Of a stretch of DNA of 64,000 nt, positions 48,261-64,000 are shown piece by piece (position 1 is the stretch's first letter; every line of letters begins with the position of its first letter). Source of the DNA: Cacajao melanocephalus. Taxonomy: Eukaryota; Chordata; Mammalia; Primates; Pitheciidae. The translations under genes and the position numbers were made by a program. The DNA is taken from the NCBI GenBank assembly GCA_963573385.1, contig CAUYLG010013900.1, forward strand, positions 62,001-126,000, read 5' to 3'. Under the pieces are notes generated by a model. It saw only the letters and a list, made by a program, of their open reading frames with translations, was not told where the DNA came from and searched no databases.

Positions 48261-48594
48261 GATGCTGCCTGTGTGCTGCAGCACCCCTAAGGACGGAGGG
48301 CGCCCTGCTGAGGGCAGGATGGTCCTGGGAACACAGGAGGAGGAGACCCTAGAACCGGGCCCTGAGGGCTGACCAAGAGGAGGGAAGGGCTCTCCGGGAA
48401 AAGCCCAGCCTGGAGACAGAGGGCGGGTGGGACACGGGACCCCCTCCTGGCTCCTGGCTCCTGGCTCCCGGCTCTGGTTGTGTCATCATCATCATCGTCA
48501 GCACTGGCTGGGCGTCCACTGTGTGCAGGTAACTGTGTCTGGCTTTGGGATAGAGAATTCATCACTTCTGCTGTTTATTGAGTGAATGTTCCAG

Positions 48595-48850
48595 AAGGTC
48601 CTTGGCAATTATTCATTCATTTATTCAACAAAAGTGCACTGCGCACTTGCTCTGTGGCTGGCACTGCGCTGGATGCTGGGAACACAGCAGAGAACCAGAT
48701 AGATAAACATCGCTGACCAGACTCGGTGACATTCCGTGGGAAGGAGGACAAGCGACGTGATGAATGCCGTGCTGTGGATTTGTGTTTGGGGGCGATGAGG
48801 GCTGTGGAGAATAATACAGCGAGGACAGGGAGGAGGCAGGGCTCAGGACC
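48595..48850 (-). repeat. L2-like remnant
   Basis: ATTCATTCATTTATTCAACAA, CTGTGGCTGGCACTGCGC and GAACACAGCAGAGAACCAG resemble the reverse end of L2, read in parts. Confidence 0.6.
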
Positions 48851-48899
48851 TGCTGGTGGCTGGGAGCAGCTGGGGGACTCCCAGGCCTGTGCTTGGTGA

Positions 48900-49257
<358 letters not shown>

Positions 49258-49659
49258 CAGGTTCGTGTTCTTAATTCCTCTATCCCTTCTTCAAGCCTGG
49301 AGTGGATGAAACACAGCTGGGGGCCCTGCCCTCCAGGGTTTCCTAGAGGCCCTGTCAGGAGATGCCTGGGCCTAAGGAGAGATGCCTTTCGCCCTGGGGC
49401 TCCTTTGTCGCTAAGCCCATTGTCCAAGTTGGAGAACTGAGGCCTCCATCACAGACTTGGTCCAGATCTCACTGGTAGTGGCTGGGGGAGCCGGTGCCAG
49501 AGCCCTGCACCCCCTGTCCTGCATTTCACAGGCTGCATCGTCCTCATGGACGAGAAAGGCAAGACCCTTCCTGGCTCCACAGAGAGAAGATCATCCTTGA
49601 GATGGAGCTGTCGCCGCACTACAGGCAGCTGTGGTGGCGAAAGGACAGTGAGCGCCGAC

Positions 49660-50260
49660 ACCTGCAGAGAGCTCACATGTGTTGCCCATTTTACAGATGA
49701 GGACGCCGAGGCCCAGGAAGAGGAAGAGATCCATGCAGGGTCGCTCGCACAGCTCATGAGAGAGCCAGGGTTCGGACCCAGAGGATTTGGCTCTGGAGTC
49801 TGTGTTGTAGTCCTACTCTGTGCTGCGCGGGCCCCAGGGTCAAGTCCTCACTCTGGCACCCTGTAGCCACATGATCTTGGCTTACCTCTCTGAGTCTTGG
49901 TGTCCGCAAGAAGAAAAAGAGGAAGTCCCTCGCTGTGAGGATCGCTGTGAGAATGAGTGAGGTGCTGGGTGTGAGGGCCTGTCCTGAGGAAGTGCTCAGT
50001 AAGCCTTGCTTCCGCTGAATGAGGCTCAGCAGGGGCCATGCAGCAGGGGTGGGGCTGTGGCTGGAGCAGGATTGAATCCCAGCTCCGCTGTTGACTGTCT
50101 CAAAGGCCATGGGTGCACTATTTTAATCACTCTGTGCCTCAGTTTCCTCATCTGTAAATAAAAATAAGCCACACGTAAGGCATCTAGAGCAGTACCTAGC
50201 ACACAGTAGGCGCTCGGTATACAGTAGCTAGTGACAGCCAGTGTTAATGTCAACACTGCT
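49660..50260. repeat. Cluster of three MIR fragments
   Basis: A reverse piece (about 49675-49800, CATTTTACAGATGAGGACGC) is followed by two forward pieces. These are at about 49800-50010 (CTCTGAGTCTTGGTGTCC) and about 50070-50245 (CTCTGTGCCTCAGTTTCCTC, CACACAGTAGGCGCTCGG). Confidence 0.7.
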
Positions 50261-50269
50261 TTATGTCAT

Positions 50270-51060
50270 GAGAGTGTAGTGGTCAGGAGTGTGCACTCTG
50301 GATCTGGACCCTGGGCTCAAATCCCAGTTGCACCTTTCCCTACCTGGGTGCATTAGGCTCCCCAGAGAGACAGAATCAATTGGATGGATGGGTGGGTGGA
50401 TGGATGGTTGGATGATAGATGGATAGATAGGTAGGTAGCAAAAGATGGATGAGAGGGGATTTATTAGGGGAGCGGGCTCAAGTGATTGTGGAGAAGTCCC
50501 ATGTTAGGCTGTCTGTGAGCTGCTGAACCATGGCTCAGTTCAAGTCCGAAGGCCTGAGAACCAGTGGAGCCGGTGGGGTCACTCTCAGTCTGCGGCTGAA
50601 GGCCTGTGGACCTGGAGATCTGATGTGCAGGGGCAGGAGAAGAACGTCAGCTCCAGAAGAGAGAGCAGGAACTCACTATTCCTCTGCCTTTTCCTTCTCT
50701 CTAGGCCCTCAGCTGATTGGGTGGTGCCCGCCCACATTGGGTGAGGGCAGCTCTTCCTTCCTCAGTCCACTGATTGCAATGCCAGTCTCTTCCCAAACAC
50801 CCTCACAGGCATGCCCAGAAATGACGCTTCACCAGCTAGCTGGGTATCCCCTAGTCCTGTCAAGTTGACCCCTGAAATTAACCATTATACTGGGCAACTT
50901 TTGGCAGGTTATTTCGCTGCTCTGTAACTCAGTTTCCTCATTTATAAAATAGTGTAACAGTAGTTCCCATGTCACATGGCCGTTGTCTATTCACTGAGCT
51001 CCCACATGAAGTCCTGTGCACCATGCGTGGGACATTCCGCCCTCACTGCCTGCTGGCCAT
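50270..51060 (+). repeat. MIR interrupted by an LTR-type repeat
   Basis: 50270-50345 (GGGCTCAAATCCCAGTTGC) and 50875-51000 (TAACTCAGTTTCCTCATTTA) are the two halves of one forward MIR. The insertion at about 50346-50874 is listed separately. Confidence 0.7.
50346..50874. mobile_element. Old LTR-like repeat, family not assigned
   Basis: ATTAGGCTCCCCAGAGAGACAG at one end and GTCAAGTTGACCCCTGAAATTAACC at the other, read in parts, with TGATTGGGTGGTGCCCGCCC inside. This is a common mammalian interspersed repeat that I recognise by pattern but cannot name safely. It contains a (GGAT)/(GATA) tract at 50376-50440. Confidence 0.55.
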
Positions 51061-51129
51061 TGTCATGCTGTGATAGCCTTAAATAATAAGATCACGCAGG
51101 GATGCTGTGATGCCCTGGGCTTGCTTCTC

Positions 51130-51290
51130 CCCATGGCATGTGGACAAGCTCTGTCCCTGTTACATCTCTGAGCCCCTGGATTCTCAGCTACAGTGTGGGG
51201 ATGACAGCAGAATCTGCCTGGTCAGGTCGTGGTGAGGATTAGAGGAGGTAGATTTGACATGTGAATTAATGCTGGCTGTCATTTATCGAG
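51130..51290 (+). repeat. MIR fragment
   Basis: GATTCTCAGCTACAGTGTGGGG, GGTCGTGGTGAGGATTAGAG and GTGAATTAATGCTGGC, read in parts. Confidence 0.55.
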
Positions 51291-51684
51291 ACACTAAAGG
51301 GTCTTCAAGGCTGAGATAGCCTCACAGCCACTGGTGAGAGAAGGCAGATGGGCCTCGTGCCCCTTTGAAGGGCTGAGGAAGGCTAAGAGCATGGCCCACA
51401 GGGAGTGCCAGGTGCCAGTCACATCCCGTTCTGATGATGAGAGATGAAGCCTTTTTAGTGACAGCAGGTACCGACTGCCCTTCAGGAAGGACATGGCATT
51501 TGTCCAGGGTTGAGCCTCCTGCCTGCCCCCCGGGTAGGGGTGTGAGGCTAGTTTGGAAGAGGCGGAGGCAGGCTGGGACAGTGTGTCTAGCCACATGATA
51601 CGGGGGTCCACATGCTGCCTTCCGGCTCTTCTTCCTGAGCCCACCGCTGTGCGGGTCAGACCTGAGGCCGGAGTTGGGAGGGTC
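51291..51684. other. Unique intronic sequence
   Basis: No gene or element was recognised. Confidence 0.4.
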
Positions 51685-51880
51685 TAGAGTCTGCCATGGG
51701 CTGGACACTCACCACCTCATCTAATCCTTAAGTCAGTGATTCAGTCGTATCATCCCTATTTCCCAGCAAGGCCCAGAGAGGCCTGCAGATTGCTCATGGT
51801 CACACAGCAGGTTGGTAGCAGAGCAAGGACCCCTAGGTTGGAGCTGTTTCCACTACGCTTGCTTCCTCAGCTGGGAGCTG
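51685..51880 (-). repeat. MIR fragment
   Basis: CATCCCTATTTCCCAGCAAGG, GGTCACACAGCAGGTTGGTA and GCAAGGACCCCTAGGTTGG, read in parts. Confidence 0.65.
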
Positions 51881-52094
51881 GAGAGACACATTACCTGCTA
51901 ACACCAAGCATGGACCCCAGCGACTTCCAAGATCCCTGGGCCTGGCCTTTTCTGGACGAAGTGGAGAGTGGTCTCAGCCATCGGGCGTTCTAGCCTGACA
52001 TGGCAGGGCTCAGCTGCATTGTCCCCTCCCTCCATGCTGACAGCACCCTCCATCCTGGTTCCTAGCTCAACTCTCCTCTGACACAAGCAATTCT

Positions 52095-52408
<314 letters not shown>

Positions 52409-52870
52409 AATTCATGCAGATGTGGCAAAATTAAAAGGGCACAAAAGGACCTACAGAGAAAAGTCTCCCTCCCCCTGTGTCCCCTGGCCACCCCATTCCC
52501 CGAAGATGGTCACCATATCCAGTTTCTCTTGCTCTCTTCCCAAAACACTCCCTGCTTCTGTATTTTCCTCAGCCGCGCGGTTCTGCACCTTGCTCACTTG
52601 GCTTTAGTCATGTGGTGTGGGGAAGGTTCCATTCGGGAGCAGAGCTTCCATGACAGGCCTGCACCATAACTTATGGACCCAGCCCTCCGTAGACGGGTAT
52701 TTGGGCTGTTTCTAGTCTTTCTAGTCCACAAGCAGTACTGTAGTAAATAATCTTCTGCATCATCTGACTGACTGACTGGAAGGCAATTCCTAGAAGTGGT
52801 GTTGCTGGGTAAAGGGTGTGCGCCCATAATTGTATTGATGACAATTGAATGGTATTAAGTTACTTTCCCA
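52409..52870 (-). mobile_element. L1M 3' remnant
   Basis: CTTTGGCTTTAGTCATG-like text, TATTTGGGCTGTTTCTAGTC, AATTCCTAGAAGTGGTGTTG and CTGGGTAAAGGGTGTGCG are reverse L1M words. Confidence 0.5.
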
Positions 52871-54356
52871 TTACCATGGGTGAGACACACACGGCTTGGG
52901 TTCTACCTTTGTTCCCACAAGGGAATGAATGGCTCTACCCTCCACCCAACTCCTGCCCACCCCCTCCAGCCCCCATGGCAGCTGTGCATTATGGGGGAGT
53001 CCCAAGGGGCAGGGTTCTGTGTGACATTAAGGGTCCTAGAAGGGACTGGCCCCAGGGATTCCTGTCTCTTCTGGCTGACCATGCTTCCTTAAGCATCCCT
53101 GCTTTCTACTTCTCTGTATCTAAATTTAAAATGTTCCTTATGAAGGAAGTACTGCTTTATAAGTGAAAAGTGCCAAGTTAAGAAAAGAAAACTTCAGACT
53201 CATTTCTTTGTCCCTTGATGAAATCCAGCCGCCCTCCCTCTCGCCCACCCTCGCTGTGCGTGAGTTTATGGGAAAGTCTCCCTGTGGTTTTGCTAAAAGG
53301 GAGGGAACAAAGTGTGTTTAGAGCCTGAGAGTGCAAGAGGCAGTGCTGGGCTATTACTGGGAAAGAGCCCCAGGCCCTGGACAGATGGGGAGCCCTAGGG
53401 GGAGGGACATCCTCCACCAACCATCCTCACATGTTGTTAGCTCTGCCCTGAGCCTGACAGCCAGCTGCTGGTGAGGGCTGGGGGGTCCCCTGGCCCCCTA
53501 GGTTGGGCTGAATCTTGGAGAGGCCAGCCCTCCCTGAGCATCCATACTGTCAGGGTTCACAGTCCTGGGGCTGCAGTGCAGAAGCAGGGAGGCGTCCCCT
53601 GGTGCCCAGATCCAGCCAGAGGCTGGCAGCTTGTAGCGGGGCCAGGCCCAGCCTGCACTCTGCTGCCTCTTTGAAAACCAGGCTTCTGGCCCTCTGAGTC
53701 CTGGCTCATGACTACTGAGCCGTTCTTGCCTGAGGTAACAGCGAGGCCTGGCTGGGGGAGGGGAGGAAGGGAGTATCCACCTCGGCCCTGGGGCAGCGCA
53801 CGGCCTAGATTGGACAACTGTGATGCCTGCCAACAGATCCAGGGCAGACACAGCCACCCCACACACTCCCATAGATCGCGGGGGTGTGACCTGTGGGCCA
53901 GGACGCCACACATTTGGGACTCCCAGGAGACTTGTAAGGAGCTAATGGGGGCTGCCGAGGTTGGGAGCAAGGGCAGCCAGAAGGGCATTTACAAGGTTCT
54001 GGGGCTCAGGTAACTGAGGAGGCGCTGAGCCTGGGCTCCAGCAGTCCAGGAGACAGAACTGGCTCTGGGGGCTGGGGCTGGCTTCTGAGCGGAGGTGGTC
54101 ATGCTGGAGCTAGAGGATGGATTCAAGGGAGGGGGAAGGAGTAGGGATGAGGAGGTGAGCATAAGGGTAGTATAGGGTGACTTTGGGGTTACCTTAGGTC
54201 TGGTGAGCTAGTCTCTGGACAGGAAGCCAGCATCCTAACGCAGGCCTCCTCCCATGGAGTGCCCCATCCTGTCGGCTTGGAGACCCAGGCCTGGAATGGG
54301 GCAAAGAGTGGAGGGCCCTTCCCTTGTCTCCAGGGATCTCTCTCCTGCCTTCTCAG
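52871..54356. other. Unique intronic sequence before the first coding exon
   Basis: Alu-free and GC-rich. No 5' exon could be assigned within it with confidence. It ends in the pyrimidine tract of the acceptor at 54356. Confidence 0.5.
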
Positions 54357-54359
54357 CGC

Positions 54360-54380
54360 ATGAGCAGCGGAGCCTGCTAA
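54360..54380 (+). promoter_or_regulatory. Upstream ORF of six codons in the PACSIN1 leader
   Basis: ATG at 54360, three bases into the exon, is followed by five sense codons (AGC AGC GGA GCC TGC) and TAA at 54378-54380, 39 bases before the PACSIN1 start. Every transcript using the 54356 acceptor would carry it. The base at -3 comes from the preceding exon or the exon edge, so its strength cannot be judged from the window. It may lower or condition translation of the main frame. Confidence 0.6.
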
Positions 54381-54419
54381 CTGCAGCTGCGCACCTGTCC
54401 ATCCCCCTGCGGCTACACC

Positions 54420-60638
<6,219 letters not shown>

Positions 60639-63225
60639 AGGCCCACCCCCTCCACACTCCCCTCACTCCTCCCCACCGCCTCCCCTCCCCTCCCACTCTC
60701 GTCTCCTTCCCCTTGCCATAGAGTTCCAGACATATTTTCCGATCAAGCTTTTATTTTTTTAAAAGTCAAAACAGAACAAAACGAAGTATACAGAGACAGA
60801 GCATTTGGGTGCAGGGGCTTGGGATGATGGCCCCAGGGTAGGTAAAGGTCTTAGGACTTAGCCCAACATTACAACATCTGCTCTTCAGGTTCCACCAAAG
60901 AGTCTCCTGAGCCCTGAGGGATGTCCCCTGACCCTTCCACCCTGCCTCACTCCCTCCATCCCGCTCCACCCCAGGCTGCCGGTGCCTGCCCCGTTCCCTG
61001 GCCTGCTTTCCTAACCTCTTCCTCCCCTGCCCTGCTTCCCCTTCTCCACCACACTGTTCTCAAAAGCCTCCTCTCCAGACCCCAGGAAGGAAGGTTTCCC
61101 CATCTTTGGTCTTCCACTCTGCCCCAGGGAGCGCCCTTCTACTCCTAGCCCCATCCCTTGGGATCAGTGGGACTGGAGGAGGAATGATCACCCTCCTTCC
61201 CCATGGAGGTTTCCAGGGTTCTCCCAGACATGAAAGAGGGGTGAGCTGGAGGAAGTGATGGTATCACTGGGGTACAGGAGGGTGAATGAAGGGCGTGCAG
61301 GCCCTCAGCCCGGGCTGTGCCAGCCTCCCTAGACCCAGGCCCATCTGAGGGACCAAGACCCTGCTACACAGGGCCTTCTTTCCAGCAGTCAGCACATTGA
61401 GCATCAGCTCTTCAGCAGATCTGAATCCCCTCAGCAACTTGCAGAGGACCTGTTCCCTCTCATAAGTCCCCTGGCCTAGGGTGGGGACCCCCAAACCCAT
61501 GGCAAAGCCAGCAACAGTAGCAGCCTCCTCCCATTTCCTGGGGAGGAGGTCATCTTGTCCCCTGGCCCCCCCATCCTCCCCCCATGTCCATCCAAAAACC
61601 GTAAAATCCCTGGGTTCCACGTCAGCCTCTGTGAGGCCAAGCCTTGCACCTGCAAGGCTCTTGGCCTAACCATCCCTCTCTCATCTCTGGCCCGCCTGGG
61701 GAGTCCCTGAGGGCCCCATGGGTGCCTCCAGCCTGAGTCATCAGGGGAGAGCCTGCAGCTGAGTTTGGCAGAAAGGAGGAGCCCAGGTCCTCAGGAGGAG
61801 GACAGTCACATGTCTTTCTTCCTTGTCCCCACGGCCCCCAGAACAACATTCCCTCTGCTGGCAGCCCTTCCATCTCCCCAAGCCTGGTCAGAATGAAAGC
61901 ACCTTTGGGGGCGGGTGGGAGCAAAGGGCCCACCAGCTGGTTGGCGACAGCAGTGGTGCTGGCTTGCTAGGTACCAGCCTCTCCCACACGAGAGGAGTTC
62001 AGGGGCTTGGGAAGCAGACCAGGGTTGGACAAAACCCCACAAGGTCGGGGAGCTGGAAGAAAAGGCTCTTGGGGACCTCTGGGGCAAGGAGTTGAGAAGT
62101 CCTGCAGCACCAGGTGAGACTTGTTTACGGTGGATGCCACTTCTAAGCCTCTGGACTGCAGATGCCCTCCTCCCTCCTGCACACCTGGCCTCCTGGGCCT
62201 CCAGGTAAAGAGAGCGAGCCAGCCCAGCCCTCAGTCCTCCTTTGCTCCTGCTGCTTCTCCCAACAGCCCACTGTTAGGAGGTAGTAGATCCCAGCCTCGA
62301 GGCTCTGACCTTCTCTGTGTGGGCATGGAGCGTCCTGACACTCTGGTAGGGGCTTGAGCTGGGGCAGGCTTCCCTCAGGGCCAGGGACGATGGCACCCAG
62401 GGACAGCCGCATCTCCTTCCTGCTGCCAGCGCCCTCTTCCTTGTCACTGGTCTCTGGACCTCAGCTGCAGCCTGAGCTGTGTCCTGGGCTCCTCTTTTAA
62501 AAGCCTGCAGTCCTCCCAGCTCCAGTGCAGAAGCCTCTCCAGCCTTTCCCCGGGCAGGAGTTGGGGTTGGGGGCCTCTGTCCCTCGTCACTTACCTTGGA
62601 AAGGTGGGAAGCTGGCACATCTGCATCTTGGGGCCTGGGCTCGCCCTCTCTGTGCCAGTGGCTTCCCAGCCCCTGCGGAGGAGCTGCAGCCCCAGCTGGA
62701 CTCCAGCCTGTCCCTCTTAGCGCGCTAGCTGCCCACTCCAGGGCAGGGACTTGAAACTCCCTCCCTCCTGAGCAGCCACCTCGGGGGCCCTGTTTGGGAC
62801 CACTCTCTCTCAGTCGTCCCCAGGCTCCTCAGGGCCCCAGAGCAGGAGGGTTTCCTTCCTGGAAGTCCCCGTGAGCTCCGGGGCCCAGCCCTACCTGCCA
62901 GTGCTGGTGTCAGGGCACTCTACACCGAGCATGGGGACCACACCCCTTGCCATGCCCACGGCCTCCTCCTGTAGCTCCCGCCCACACCCTTGATGCTGCA
63001 CGGGCCCACCCCGGCAGGGCTCGGCGACTAATGTGTTTTGTCCCCAATTAACCACCATTCTGCGGTCTGGTTCTGCGAGGAGCCAGCGCTGCCCCACCGC
63101 CCGCCGTCTGCCGCCCTAGGCTTCCTGACTCCACTAGTTCCGACACTTGTGAAACTCCGAGAAGTGCTGTGGTCTCAGCAATGCCCCTGTTTTGTACATG
63201 ATTGTGTAATTTAAAGGTATATAAA

Positions 63226-63244
63226 TACAAATATATATATATAT
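63226..63244. repeat. (AT)n run near the transcript end
   Basis: ACAAATATATATATATAT lies just upstream of the likely polyadenylation site. Confidence 0.85.
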
Positions 63245-63266
63245 CTGTTGTGATTGTATGACTGTG

Positions 63267-63272
63267 GATAAA
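63267..63272 (+). terminator. Candidate polyadenylation hexamer GATAAA
   Basis: GATAAA at 63267 is a known weak variant of AATAAA. A TG-rich stretch follows within 20-30 bases. TATAAA at 63220-63225 is the other candidate. No canonical hexamer was seen between the stop codon and 63300. Confidence 0.45.
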
Positions 63273-63290
63273 ATCCGGAATTGTGTCAAC

Positions 63291-63578
63291 CTGGCTGCAC
63301 ATTGTCATCTTGAGTCTTCTCTGCCTTCTCCAGCCCTGGGGGTTGCTGAGCCCTCCGAGAGCTGTTTATGTTGGGATATGGGGAGGTGTCCGAGAAGGAC
63401 TGGGTGCTGTCCTGGCTGATCATCCACAGACTGGGCCACTGAGGGCTGGTCCCTTTGCCCTGCAGGGTCCTGGGTCTTGTCTGGACTTGGGAGGGGGATA
63501 CTGGAGGCTCCTGGAGCTCTGGCCCATTCAGGATCTGGGTGCCTGGTGACAAGCCCAGATGGATCAAGAAGGAATGAG
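63291..63578. other. PACSIN1 downstream flank
   Basis: Unique sequence after the inferred transcript end. No gene was seen. Confidence 0.5.
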
Positions 63579-63962
<384 letters not shown>

Positions 63963-64000
63963 TTATTTATTTATTTATTTTGAGACGGAGTCTCGCACTG
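63963..64000 (-). mobile_element. Start of an Alu cut by the window edge
   Basis: (TTTA)n then GAGACGGAGTCTCGCACTG. It would face the Alu 60 bases to the left. Confidence 0.85.

Larger units (their letters stand above)
60639..63290 (+). other. PACSIN1: PACSIN1 3' untranslated region (3' end approximate)
   Basis: From the stop codon to about 63290 the sequence is C- and G-rich, free of Alu and L1 copies, and has no AATAAA that I could find. It becomes AT-rich only in the last 120 bases (63200-63290), where two hexamer variants lie (TATAAA at 63220 and GATAAA at 63267). The lack of repeats against the Alu that begins at 63579 fits one long terminal exon of about 2.8 kb including coding. I found no second gene inside it. 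The exact end is inferred. Confidence 0.7.

Overview
This is nuclear DNA from a primate, almost certainly a simian. About 50 dimeric Alu elements and Alu fragments are present, many of AluS or AluY type. They sit among old L1, L2, MIR, hAT, Tigger and MaLR repeats, in the pattern of a mammalian intron. The only protein-coding gene I can support is PACSIN1 (syndapin I, a neuronal F-BAR/SH3 protein) on the + strand. Its coding exons run from 54420 to 60638 and join into a complete 444-residue frame. The protein matches my memory of human PACSIN1 at all but about six positions, so a non-human primate is more likely than human. That rests on memory, not on an alignment.

Layout. From 1 to about 39 kb lies intronic (or 5' flanking) sequence saturated with repeats: about 49 Alus, several L1M remnants, a solo MLT1-like LTR, a MER1A, MER5A copies, a broken Tigger1-like transposon (27630-29998) and L2/MIR pieces. 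From 39 to 54 kb the DNA is GC-richer and nearly free of Alus. It holds L2 and MIR remnants and a GC-rich segment at 42.3-42.7 kb with an RFX X-box and a good splice donor, which I propose as a candidate alternative first exon. From 54.36 to 60.64 kb are nine PACSIN1 coding exons with eight short introns. From 60.64 to about 63.29 kb is the 3' UTR, followed by one Alu and the start of another at the window edge. PACSIN1 exon 1 in its usual far-upstream position is not visible and is probably outside the window.

How the parts work together. The first coding exon carries a 6-codon upstream ORF and the start codon. Exons 2-6 encode the membrane-bending F-BAR domain. Exons 7-8 encode a flexible linker with two NPF motifs, and exons 8-9 encode the SH3 domain. 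Regulatory candidates are the X-box segment, a CpG island wrapped around coding exon 2, and three unique AT-rich stretches that look like conserved non-coding elements.

I did not find a new biological system such as a new gene family, defence locus or RNA gene. The most unusual observations are mutational. Four small footprints look like replication template switching: two templated insertions inside Alus and two hairpin-forming inversions inside L1. There are also two degenerate minisatellites in PACSIN1 introns, and three consecutive PACSIN1 donors share a weak GTGCT core.
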